20,254 nt of DNA, from contig DAOWCP010000042.1 of assembly GCA_030639495.1 (NCBI GenBank), positions 1 to 20,254 of the forward strand. The letters run 5' to 3'. The notes below the pieces were generated by a model, which saw only the letters and a list, made by a program, of their open reading frames with translations, had not been told where the DNA came from and ran no database searches. Of this stretch, positions 1-6,576 are shown piece after piece (position 1 is the stretch's first letter; the number at the start of each line of letters is the position of its first letter). A program made the translations under genes and the position numbers. Origin of the DNA: JAGLTN01 sp023135255 (GTDB lineage: Bacteria; Planctomycetota; Phycisphaerae; Sedimentisphaerales; Anaerobacaceae).

Positions 1-447
1 AATTGTCTCAAATTCAGAACTATGATTATTGGTGCTGATAAAATACAGGATAAGCTAAGGTTTGTTAACCAGTTGGATGGTCCGCATTTCAAAATCAAAG
101 ATGACCCAAGAATAAGCACCGTTGGCAAATTCCTGAGGGATACTTGTATTGATGAAATGCCGCAATTTTTTAATGTTTTGCTTGGTCAGATGAGTGTTGT
201 TGGACCCAGGCCGTCACCTAAATCAGAAAATACAATTTGTCCTTCCTGGCGTTACGCCCGCCTTTCGGTCAGACCGGGAATAACGGGACTTTGGCAGGTT
301 TGCAGGACTCGTGAAGTATCGAAAGATTTTCAGGAATGGATTTATTATGATACGAAATATGTTCGAAGTTTATCATTAAAAAAAGATTTGTGGATATGCT
401 GGCGGACTGCCAGGCTGTTGATAAAGAAATTTTTCCATCAATTCTAA
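1..447 (+). CDS. Polyprenyl-phosphate sugar-1-phosphate transferase, C-terminal part (5' end outside window)
   Basis: The frame is open from base 1, so the gene starts upstream of the window and the ATG at 22 is internal. The visible part is the C-terminal catalytic domain of the bacterial sugar transferase family (WcaJ/RfbP/ExoY type). These membrane proteins transfer a sugar-1-phosphate from a nucleotide sugar to undecaprenyl phosphate, the first step of capsule, exopolysaccharide or O-antigen assembly. Family motifs seen are KIKDDPR, the VGKFLR segment, IDEMPQFFNVLLGQMS, VGPRP, and RPGITGLWQV near the end. The lipid-anchor helix and any N-terminal CoA-binding-like domain would lie outside the window. 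The gene converges on rfbA, fitting a polysaccharide locus. The sugar substrate cannot be told from this fragment. Confidence 0.9.
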   Translation, partial: NCLKFRTMIIGADKIQDKLRFVNQLDGPHFKIKDDPRISTVGKFLRDTCIDEMPQFFNVLLGQMSVVGPRPSPKSENTICPSWRYARLSVRPGITGLWQVCRTREVSKDFQEWIYYDTKYVRSLSLKKDLWICWRTARLLIKKFFHQF

Positions 448-464
448 AAAAAAAGTTAATACTT

Positions 465-505
465 ATAAAGAGTAACCTGCATCCAATTCCTGGTCCACTC
501 TTTAT
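465..505. other. Inverted repeat between convergent gene ends
   Basis: ATAAAGAGT (465-473) and ACTCTTTAT (497-505) form a perfect 9-bp inverted repeat with a 23-nt loop. It lies between the sugar transferase stop (447) and the rfbA stop, which is itself inside the right arm (502-504). The stem is AT-rich and no T-run follows, so it is at best a weak bidirectional terminator or an RNA 3'-end stabiliser. Confidence 0.4.
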
Positions 506-1377
506 GCGAATTTAACCAATGACAGTAAATATTGGCCATATGAGTTTTTGTTTAGAGACTCAGCCAGCTTAACTATCTGTTTTTCATCTATAAATCCCTT
601 GCGAAAAGCGATTTCCTCAGGGCAGGCAATCATCAATCCTTGCCGCTCTTGAACAGTCTGAACGAAATTCCCAGCCTGCAGCATCGATTCAGGTGTACCC
701 GTATCAAGCCATGCGATACCTCTGCCCATGATCTCAACCATCAATTGCCCCTTATCCATATAAGCGTTGTTAACCGCTGTGATTTCAAGCTCACCTCTTG
801 CGGAAGGCTTAATGTTCTCTGCAATATCGGTTACCTGCGAGTCATAAAAATAAAGTCCCACTGCCGCGTAATTTGACTTAGGCTTGCGGGGCTTTTCTTC
901 TATCGAGATTGCTCTACCCGATTCATCAAATTCAACAACGCCGTATCTTTCCGGGTCCTTGACACGGTAGCCGAAAATAGTCGCTCCAGTTTCCTGTTTG
1001 ATAGCTTTACCGAGCAATTCAACTAAGCCGTGTCCATAGAATATATTGTCACCAAGTATCAGGCAAACTTTGCTGCCATTGAGAAAATCCTTACCGAGAA
1101 TAAATGCTTGTGCAAGCCCCTCAGGCTTAGGCTGCTCCACATATTGAATATCAAGCCCCCATTGGCTGCCATTGCCGAGTAGATCTGTATATTGAGGCAA
1201 GTCTCTGGGCGTCGATATAAGCAGTATTTCCCGGATTCCCGCAAGCATCAGCGTACTAAGAGGGTAATAAACCATCGGTTTGTCGTACAAGGGTAAAAGC
1301 TGTTTACTTACTGCCTGAGTCACAGGGTATAGCCTTGTTCCGCTTCCGCCTGCCAAAATAATCCCTTTAAAGCCCAT
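502..1377 (-). CDS. rfbA: Glucose-1-phosphate thymidylyltransferase (RfbA/RmlA)
   Basis: Makes dTDP-glucose from dTTP and glucose-1-phosphate, the first step of dTDP-L-rhamnose and related deoxysugar pathways in the cytoplasm. The 291-residue length matches the family. Visible signatures are the nucleotide-binding loop GGSGTRLYP (about residues 10-18), K25 in SKQLLPLYDKPM, LGDNIFYG with D110, EEKP at 160-163, and D225 in AWLDTGTPESM. These correspond to the catalytic lysine and metal-binding aspartates of E. coli RmlA. The start is supported by an AAAGG ribosome site just upstream. It is the last gene of a leftward run, 67 bp after the pseudouridine synthase gene. rfbB, rfbC and rfbD are not in the window. 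Confidence 0.97.
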   Translation of the reverse strand: MGFKGIILAGGSGTRLYPVTQAVSKQLLPLYDKPMVYYPLSTLMLAGIREILLISTPRDLPQYTDLLGNGSQWGLDIQYVEQPKPEGLAQAFILGKDFLNGSKVCLILGDNIFYGHGLVELLGKAIKQETGATIFGYRVKDPERYGVVEFDESGRAISIEEKPRKPKSNYAAVGLYFYDSQVTDIAENIKPSARGELEITAVNNAYMDKGQLMVEIMGRGIAWLDTGTPESMLQAGNFVQTVQERQGLMIACPEEIAFRKGFIDEKQIVKLAESLNKNSYGQYLLSLVKFA

Positions 1378-1444
1378 AATTTACCTTTCGAATGGGTTCA
1401 AAAACATTCCTGAAAATACAAAGGCCAATCAGATACTTGAGTTT

Positions 1445-2173
1445 CTATTTTGACTTGTCGGAGGTTGCTTTTTGCAAATATTTAATCTCAGCGGTTGTCA
1501 GTTTCCGGTATTGACCTACCCCTATTCCCCTGTCGGTCAATTTCCCGATCTTTAATCTTTTGAGACTTTTAACATTTAAACCAACCCTTGCAAGCATCCT
1601 TCTAATTTGACGATTTATGCCCTGCCTGATCGTTATCTGAACCAATGATTCCTTGTAATTTCTTTTCAGCACCTTAACTGCTGCTTTATTGGTCTTACCC
1701 TCAGCCAGCCAGATACCTTTTTTAAGCTTCTCAACTTCCTCACCTGTGATCTCACCTTTGACATGTGCGACATAAGTCTTCGCCAACTCATACCGCGGGT
1801 GGGTCAGCCTGTTTGTCAGCTCACTGTCATTGGTCAAAATTATCAAACCACCGGTATCCATATCAAGTCTGCCAACGCAAAATATTCTACTCTTGCTGTA
1901 AACAATATCAATAGCCTTTTTTCTACCCTGCGGATCGGAATTAGTGCAGATAACACCTTTGGGTTTGTTCAGCAGATAATACTCCTTAACAGCCGAATGA
2001 ATCCTTTTGCCGTTAACAGTAATAATATCTTTGTCCGCATCGACAAACGCCGGCAACTCATCAACCACCTGACGATTCACACGCACCACGCCATCAACTA
2101 TCAGCTCTTCGCACCTGCGTCTTGACGCAACACCGGCAGCTGCTAAAACTTTCTGTAATCTTTGCTCAGCCAT
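1445..2173 (-). CDS. rRNA pseudouridine synthase, RluB/RsuA family
   Basis: Isomerises a uridine in ribosomal RNA to pseudouridine. An N-terminal S4 RNA-binding domain (QRLQKVLAAAGVASRRRCEELI onward) is followed by the catalytic domain with GRLDMDTGGLIILTND, whose RLD aspartate (D104 from the start chosen here) is the expected nucleophile, and by the family's NRQIRRM motif. The frame is open further up to a TTG at 2200, but the ATG at 2173 has an AGGTAGGT ribosome site directly upstream and gives the usual MAEQRLQKVL N-terminus, so it is preferred. The C-terminus is lysine-rich. It sits 38 bp downstream of the UbiA-family gene in the same direction. RluB is favoured over RsuA or RluF by overall style, but the exact rRNA site is uncertain. 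Confidence 0.93.
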   Translation of the reverse strand: MAEQRLQKVLAAAGVASRRRCEELIVDGVVRVNRQVVDELPAFVDADKDIITVNGKRIHSAVKEYYLLNKPKGVICTNSDPQGRKKAIDIVYSKSRIFCVGRLDMDTGGLIILTNDSELTNRLTHPRYELAKTYVAHVKGEITGEEVEKLKKGIWLAEGKTNKAAVKVLKRNYKESLVQITIRQGINRQIRRMLARVGLNVKSLKRLKIGKLTDRGIGVGQYRKLTTAEIKYLQKATSDKSK

Positions 2174-2211
2174 ACCTACCTGATAATAAATAAAACCCAA
2201 AACTAATACAA

Positions 2212-3126
2212 TTAATACGCCCAGACTCCCGAGAGGTCCAGCCCGAGTTTATCAGCATATATAATTACAATACACGCAACAACCCAGAACACAAACCCAA
2301 TTTGGAAAGGCCTGTCAGATACAATTATCTTTACAGGACCGCTATATTTACCCCGCTGGATCAACGCACTAAAACGAAACACACAATACATCACTAAAGG
2401 CGAAGTGTAAACAAGATTCGTTGTACCAAAAAGCTTTTCTGTCCTGGAGTCCATCGAATAAAGCAAAAAACACATTATCGCAAGGCCGCTTGTCACATCA
2501 AGCATATGGTCGAGAAGTTCCATACTATAGCCTGCGAGCGTCTTTCGATATTCATGCCCCTCGTCGCCAAGCATCACCATTTCGCTCCTTCTCTTGCCGA
2601 AAGCCAGGAAAAGGCAAAGCGTAAAACTGCATATTATAAGCCAGGGCGATATATAAACCCCAACCACGATCGCCCCTGCCACAGCCCGCATACAAAATCC
2701 TACAGATATAATAATACAATCAAGGATCATCACATCCTTAAGCAAAAGCGTATAAATAGTAGAAAGAATAAGGTAAGCGGCAATAACTATCGTCAGGCTC
2801 ATCGAGAGCAGATAACTGCAAAATAATGCTGCTAAAACGCACAACCCCGCCAAAAATATCCCCTGTCCCACGCTAACCTGCCCTGCTGCTATAGGTCTTT
2901 TGCACTTTTCGGGATGAGACTTATCACTCTCGCGGTCTATGATGTCATTAAATATATATGTTGCTGAAGATGCCATACAAAAACATAAAAATCCGCCTAC
3001 AGCGCTGCCGATCGAAAGCAAAACTTCATCTACTGGCCCGAAAAGCTTCCCGCCAAACACCAAAGCCGCAAAAACAAATATATTTTTTACCCAATGCGCA
3101 GGTCGCATTAATTGTAATATTTTCAT
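2212..3126 (-). CDS. UbiA-family prenyltransferase, decaprenyl-phosphate phosphoribosyltransferase-like
   Basis: A 304-residue polytopic membrane protein of the UbiA superfamily. The Mg-diphosphate motif NDxxDxxxD is at N60-D61-D64-D68, followed by the HPEKCKRPIAAGQ stretch, which is characteristic of the branch containing mycobacterial Rv3806c (5-phospho-alpha-D-ribose-1-diphosphate:decaprenyl-phosphate 5-phosphoribosyltransferase). The N-terminus MKILQLMRPAHWVKNIFVFA is also typical of that branch. Such enzymes move phosphoribose onto a polyprenyl phosphate to make a lipid-linked pentose donor. The DprE1/DprE2 epimerase partners are not seen here. It is the first gene of a leftward run with the pseudouridine synthase gene and rfbA, and diverges from the HAD gene. 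Family is sure; the exact acceptor lipid is inferred. Confidence 0.88.
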   Translation of the reverse strand: MKILQLMRPAHWVKNIFVFAALVFGGKLFGPVDEVLLSIGSAVGGFLCFCMASSATYIFNDIIDRESDKSHPEKCKRPIAAGQVSVGQGIFLAGLCVLAALFCSYLLSMSLTIVIAAYLILSTIYTLLLKDVMILDCIIISVGFCMRAVAGAIVVGVYISPWLIICSFTLCLFLAFGKRRSEMVMLGDEGHEYRKTLAGYSMELLDHMLDVTSGLAIMCFLLYSMDSRTEKLFGTTNLVYTSPLVMYCVFRFSALIQRGKYSGPVKIIVSDRPFQIGFVFWVVACIVIIYADKLGLDLSGVWAY

Positions 3127-3325
3127 TTTCCATTCTTTCCGTATTTTGCTGAAATCAAAATAATATGTTCAAAAAAACTCTCAGGTTTATTAAAGTATCG
3201 ACAAATAACCTGAAGATGCGTAATATAATCTAATACTATCGTTTATCACATTAAAAATAAGGTGATAGTTGCTTTAAAAAGATAAATTGAAGACTCTTCT
3301 TCGCTAAGTAAAACTGGAAAAAATC
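3127..3325. promoter_or_regulatory. Divergent intergenic region with two inverted repeats
   Basis: This 199-bp gap must hold the promoters for the leftward prenyltransferase run and for the rightward HAD gene. A TATAAT is present at 3224-3229, but no good -35 box lies at normal spacing, and I found no convincing leftward promoter. Two inverted repeats are visible: TCAGGTT (3181-3187) with AACCTGA (3207-3213), and TATCAC (3244-3249) with GTGATA (3262-3267). Neither is followed by a T-run, so operator sites are more likely than terminators. Confidence 0.35.
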
Positions 3326-4009
3326 ATGATAAAAACCGTCATTTTCGACCTGGACGATACGCTTTACGACGAAATAGAGTACTGCAGAAGTGGATTCCGG
3401 GCTATAGCTAACTACTTAGCAGAAAAGACATTAAAAGCATCACCAGAGCATGTTTTCAGTGTTCTCTGGGAGCAATTTAACACCTCTGACCGTACAAAAG
3501 TATTTAATAACGCTCTGAATGAGCTTTCCATCGATTACGACAAAGATTTTATCATCACTTTGGTAAATGTTTACCGAAGCCACATACCTGAGATTGTTTT
3601 ACCCGATGATAGTCGACAAATCCTCGAGCTTCTGACCAGTAAATACCCGCTTGGTTTGATAACTGACGGCTTCTTACCCGCTCAACAATTAAAAGTTCAG
3701 GCTTTAGGAATAGAAAACTATTTTCAGGCTATTATATATACTGAGCAACTTGGCAGACAGCACTGGAAACCTGATACGTTGGCTTTTGAAAAAATATTAG
3801 AACGCTTAAATACAAGCCCCAAAAACGCTGTTTATGTTGCTGATAATGAAAAAAAGGACTTTATTGCGCCAAACAAATTGAAAATGCATTCTATTAAACT
3901 GACTAGATTTGCAAAAATCCATAAAAACATTGCTGATACGCCGACTGCAAAAGCTGAATATGAAATAGAAAAACTTAGTCAGATATCTGAAATCCTGGTA
4001 AAACTTTGA
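3326..4009 (+). CDS. HAD-superfamily hydrolase (phosphatase)
   Basis: A 227-residue haloacid dehalogenase-type hydrolase, expected to be a soluble phosphatase acting on a small phosphorylated metabolite. All four motifs are present: motif I DLDDT with D8 as nucleophile and D10 as acid/base, motif II T113 in LITDG, motif III K148 in HWKPDTLAF, and motif IV ADNEKKD with D173 and D178. Motif IV reads VADN where GDN is usual, a mild deviation. The roughly 80-residue helical insert after motif I indicates a C1-type cap. The ribosome site is weak (GGAAAA). Divergence from a lipid-linked pentose synthase makes a sugar-phosphate substrate attractive, but the sequence does not fix it. Confidence 0.9.
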   Translation: MIKTVIFDLDDTLYDEIEYCRSGFRAIANYLAEKTLKASPEHVFSVLWEQFNTSDRTKVFNNALNELSIDYDKDFIITLVNVYRSHIPEIVLPDDSRQILELLTSKYPLGLITDGFLPAQQLKVQALGIENYFQAIIYTEQLGRQHWKPDTLAFEKILERLNTSPKNAVYVADNEKKDFIAPNKLKMHSIKLTRFAKIHKNIADTPTAKAEYEIEKLSQISEILVKL

Positions 4010-4058
4010 CACTTTGAGTTCATCTAAAAGCCAGTATTCTGCCGATATACAATAAAAT

Positions 4059-4102
4059 AAGGTGAAATATACGCCCAAAACTTACCTATATTCCTTTTTT
4101 TT
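4059..4102 (+). terminator. Probable intrinsic terminator after the HAD gene
   Basis: AAGG (4059-4062) plus AATATA (4066-4071) can pair with TATATT (4087-4092) plus CCTT (4093-4096), leaving a 3-nt bulge and a 15-nt loop, followed by a run of eight T (4095-4102). The stem is AT-rich, so efficiency is uncertain. It lies 50 bp after the HAD stop and directly before the next promoter. Confidence 0.4.
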
Positions 4103-4103
4103 G

Positions 4104-4132
4104 TTGACTAAAAGGCAATTTAGGACGATAAT
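4104..4132 (+). promoter_or_regulatory. Sigma-70-type promoter for the coiled-coil/BRCT-like gene
   Basis: TTGACT (4104-4109) and GATAAT (4127-4132) are separated by exactly 17 bp, each matching 5 of 6 consensus positions. Transcription would start near 4139, giving a leader of about 50 nt. The gene downstream has a strong AAGGAG ribosome site (about 4176-4181). Confidence 0.7.
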
Positions 4133-4189
4133 GCTATGTCTGAACAGCTTAAATTTTAATTGTTTTTTATAGACTAAGGAGTTGAAAAG

Positions 4190-5641
4190 ATGCCAGCAGG
4201 CAAAAGACCCCAAAGTAACGCGATGATGTATACACTGATAACCTTTGTCGGGCTTTTTTTAGTCTCAACAACTATTGCTGTAATTTATTACGTTAAAGCA
4301 GAAGAACAGAGGACGCTGGCAGTTGCAGCGGAAAATAAACTTGACGAAATCGCCTCAAACAGGCAGGTAAACAGGATCGGGGCCATCGTAGGTGCAAAAA
4401 GTGCCAAAGAAAGCTACCTCGATAAAATGGTTGAATACTTCGATCAGCTGGTTGTTATGATTTCAGGCGGAGTTGCTGAAGAGACCTCAGCTGAAGTAAA
4501 AGTTGCAAATTCAAAACAAAAGTTCAACGAAGTTCTAACTGAGCTGCAACCAGCTTATATGACTATGGAAAATGAAGACCCCAATAAATTCGGGCTTCTG
4601 ACGCTGGTTGATAAGCTTAAAATTAAAATTGATACACTCAATGAAAACAACGCTGCTTCTGATGCGGCACTTGCCGACCTCCAGAACAGATTCGATGACG
4701 CAATTGTTGAAACTCAGGAAAAAGAACAAAAGCTCATCGCAGAAAAGGAAGCTTACCAGCAACAAGTAGCTTCTGTGAAGCAGGACTATCAGGACCTCAA
4801 AGAACTTACGCAGCAAACTGCTGAGCAGCAGGTTAAAACTTTAATGGCTCAGTGGGAACAAGCACGAAGCGAGCGTGAAGGCATCAACCAGGAACTGCTA
4901 AAAACACAAGCAGAACTGAACGTTGCTCAAACAAGGCTGCAGAAAACCCACAAAAAACTGGCTGACATAGTACCGGATCCGGATTCAGATGTTGCAGCAT
5001 TCACAACCGATGCACGCATAATCCTTATTGATGACATGACAAAAACTGTTCACATTGATATCGGTGCCTCTGACCATGTATATAGAGGGCTGACTTTCGC
5101 AGTCTATGACAAAAACCTGCCTATCCCGAAAGACGGAAAAGGCAAAGCTGAGATCGAAGTCTTCAAGGTTGGAAAAAATATCTCATCTGCAAGGATTATC
5201 ACCTCAAATATAAAAAGACCTATCGTCCAGGATGACTTAGCTGGTAATGTTATCTGGGACAAAGATCAGTCAAATACATTTGCTGTCTATGGCACATTCG
5301 ATCTCAATGGCGATGGAAAAACTGACTATGACGGCGATGAAAAGATCAAAGCTATGGTAGAAAAATGGGGCGCAAAAGTATCTGACGGAATTACTGTCGA
5401 TACCGACTTCCTCATCCTCGGAAGCGAACCGGTTGCCCTTAGAAAGCCAACATTCGAAATGCTTGAAGTTGCCCCGCTGGCAATGGAAAAATATGAAAAG
5501 TCCATTAAAAAACAGCAAGGTTATCAGGATGCTCAGGAAAAAGCGAAAACTCTTGCTATCCCGGTATTTAACGATGAAAGATTCCTGTACTTCATAGGAT
5601 ACAAAACACAATCAACAAAAGCTGGCGCGTTTCAATTCTAA
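4190..5641 (+). CDS. Membrane-anchored coiled-coil protein with C-terminal BRCT-like domain
   Basis: A 483-residue protein with no name I recognise. It has a short basic N-terminus, one membrane segment (about residues 13-34), a charged linker, and a long Gln/Glu/Lys-rich coiled coil (about 140-258). A beta-rich segment follows (about 260-360). The last 120 residues resemble a BRCT domain: F364-AVYGTF, then IKAMVEKWGAKVSDGITVDTDFLILGSEP, then AQEKAKTLAIPVFNDERFLYFIGY, matching the order G-T, GGKV, TDYLV-G and I-x-E-FL of the ligase-type BRCT. A Ca-loop-like DLNGDGKTD (371-379) is inserted after the first strand. The N-terminal helix has no signal-peptidase site, so it is likely a bitopic anchor. 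It has its own promoter and a bidirectional terminator, so it is monocistronic. The BRCT call is by eye and the function unknown. Confidence 0.8.
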   Translation: MPAGKRPQSNAMMYTLITFVGLFLVSTTIAVIYYVKAEEQRTLAVAAENKLDEIASNRQVNRIGAIVGAKSAKESYLDKMVEYFDQLVVMISGGVAEETSAEVKVANSKQKFNEVLTELQPAYMTMENEDPNKFGLLTLVDKLKIKIDTLNENNAASDAALADLQNRFDDAIVETQEKEQKLIAEKEAYQQQVASVKQDYQDLKELTQQTAEQQVKTLMAQWEQARSEREGINQELLKTQAELNVAQTRLQKTHKKLADIVPDPDSDVAAFTTDARIILIDDMTKTVHIDIGASDHVYRGLTFAVYDKNLPIPKDGKGKAEIEVFKVGKNISSARIITSNIKRPIVQDDLAGNVIWDKDQSNTFAVYGTFDLNGDGKTDYDGDEKIKAMVEKWGAKVSDGITVDTDFLILGSEPVALRKPTFEMLEVAPLAMEKYEKSIKKQQGYQDAQEKAKTLAIPVFNDERFLYFIGYKTQSTKAGAFQF

Positions 5642-5671
5642 AAACCACCCAGCCAGAACAAATAAAAAATA

Positions 5672-5710
5672 AGCAGCTGAGTAAACCAAAAACTCAGCTG
5701 TTCTTTTATT
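5672..5710. terminator. Bidirectional intrinsic terminator between convergent genes
   Basis: CAGCTGAGT (5674-5682) pairs perfectly with ACTCAGCTG (5692-5700) around a 9-nt loop, with two further outer pairs. Rightward it is followed by TTCTTTTATT. Leftward it is followed by a T-rich stretch (complement of 5660-5671). It should end both the coiled-coil gene and the leftward nnrE transcript. Confidence 0.8.
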
Positions 5711-5730
5711 ATATCATGTAGATATACTAA

Positions 5731-5823
5731 TCTCAATTGAATTTACCCGTTTATCCGCGGGTAAATAACTTAAAAATAACAAGTTATGGCTTTATTCGCG
5801 GACATTTACTACCCTTAAGGGTA
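5731..5823. repeat. 93-bp intergenic hairpin element, copy A
   Basis: This segment aligns without gaps to 11729-11821, with 77 of 93 bases identical by hand count. On the plus strand, bases 5754-5765 pair with 5791-5802 in a 12-bp stem including two G-U pairs. This continues, past a 4-nt bulge on the 3' side, into a 6-bp stem (5766-5771 with 5781-5786) closed by a 9-nt loop. The right end is the perfect 14-bp palindrome TACCCTTAAGGGTA (5810-5823), which contains the nnrE stop codon. Copy A also has a second possible hairpin, TTTACCCG (5742-5749) with CGGGTAAA (5758-5765), not kept in copy B. No coding potential. It could be a REP- or MITE-like element or a 3'-UTR structure. Confidence 0.85.
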
Positions 5824-6504
5824 TACTATTCCAATATCTGCTACAAAAATTTCGCCGGTGTATTGCTGCGATGATTCATTAACAGTAAAACCCTTTTTAA
5901 CAGCCACAAAAGTTACCGTGCACATAGCTTCAATCGCCGTCCCCAAGGGCTCGCCCGTATCGCAATCCAACCCTGATGGAATATCGACAGCCATAATATC
6001 AAGGCCCTGCTCATTAATCGCTGTTATCAATTCCTGATAAGGCCCCCTAAGCTCACCAGCCAGCCCCGTTCCAAAAATGCAATCGATTACCATATCCGCA
6101 CCGCTGCAAAAGGAACTAACCTGGCTTAACATGCACCCCTGCATATCCATTATCTCAACGTGGTAATTCATTTTATGTAAAATATCAAGATTGGTCTTGG
6201 CATCGCCTTTGATATTATCAACATCTGCGCAGATCACAGTTGTAACCTTAAAACCATTATTCAGCAAATGCCTTGCGATAACATAACCATCACCGCCATT
6301 GTTGCCCACACCACAAAAAACAGTAACCGAGGGCTTTTCAACATCACCCAGCACACCTATCGCCAATTCCGCGCAGCTTCTGCCTGCATTCTCCATCAAA
6401 ACCACACCTGCGATACCGATTTCCTCTATCGCCCAGCGGTCAACACTGCGAACCTGCTGACGAGTCATTGCTGTAAAACTTCCATCTTTTTCATATTTTT
6501 TCAT
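5815..6504 (-). CDS. nnrE: NAD(P)H-hydrate epimerase (YjeF N-terminal domain)
   Basis: Interconverts the R and S epimers of damaged, hydrated NAD(P)H so that the partner dehydratase can repair them. The 229-residue protein has only the YjeF_N domain. Visible are LMENAGR (36-42), the GVGNNGGDGYVIARHL loop (66-80), DCIFGTGL (141-148) and the VDIPSGLDCDTGEP segment (173-186). The dehydratase domain often fused to it is absent. It ends DIGIVYP, where relatives usually run on as GIP plus a few residues; the final Tyr, Pro and stop are provided by repeat copy A. The ATG at 6504 lies within 3 nt of the predicted transcript start. An internal ATG at 6468 (MTRQQVRSVDRW) fits the family N-terminus better and has GGAAG about 10 nt upstream, so either start is possible. 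Confidence 0.92.
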   Translation of the reverse strand: MKKYEKDGSFTAMTRQQVRSVDRWAIEEIGIAGVVLMENAGRSCAELAIGVLGDVEKPSVTVFCGVGNNGGDGYVIARHLLNNGFKVTTVICADVDNIKGDAKTNLDILHKMNYHVEIMDMQGCMLSQVSSFCSGADMVIDCIFGTGLAGELRGPYQELITAINEQGLDIMAVDIPSGLDCDTGEPLGTAIEAMCTVTFVAVKKGFTVNESSQQYTGEIFVADIGIVYP

Positions 6505-6513
6505 AATAAAGCC

Positions 6514-6541
6514 ATTATACCTGCCACAGTAAAGCTGTCAA
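6514..6541 (-). promoter_or_regulatory. Leftward consensus promoter for nnrE
   Basis: Read on the minus strand, TTGACA (6541-6536) and TATAAT (6519-6514) are both perfect consensus boxes with a 16-bp spacer. Transcription should start around 6507-6504, at or within three bases of the upstream nnrE ATG. The -35 box abuts the surE -35 box, the two forming one palindrome. Confidence 0.8.
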
Positions 6542-6570
6542 TTGACATACCCCGCCCAACACACTACAAT
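6542..6570 (+). promoter_or_regulatory. Rightward consensus promoter for surE, giving a leaderless start
   Basis: TTGACA (6542-6547) and TACAAT (6565-6570) are separated by exactly 17 bp. The usual start point, seven bases past the -10 box, is 6577, which is the A of the surE ATG. No Shine-Dalgarno sequence lies before this ATG, in agreement with a leaderless transcript. Confidence 0.8.
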
Positions 6571-6576
6571 CTGCTC

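Noticed and set aside
2174..2200. TTG start at 2200 for the pseudouridine synthase
   Set aside because: The ATG at 2173 has a proper ribosome site and gives the usual family N-terminus.
5754..5802. Integron attC-like site, because of the imperfect hairpin with inner AAC/GTT arms
   Set aside because: The conserved outer core sites (RYYYAAC and GTTRRRY) are not at the ends, and no integrase or cassette array is present.
6268..6576. Extended N-terminus for SurE
   Set aside because: This part is antisense to nnrE and its promoter; the SurE family begins at MHILLTNDDG (6577).
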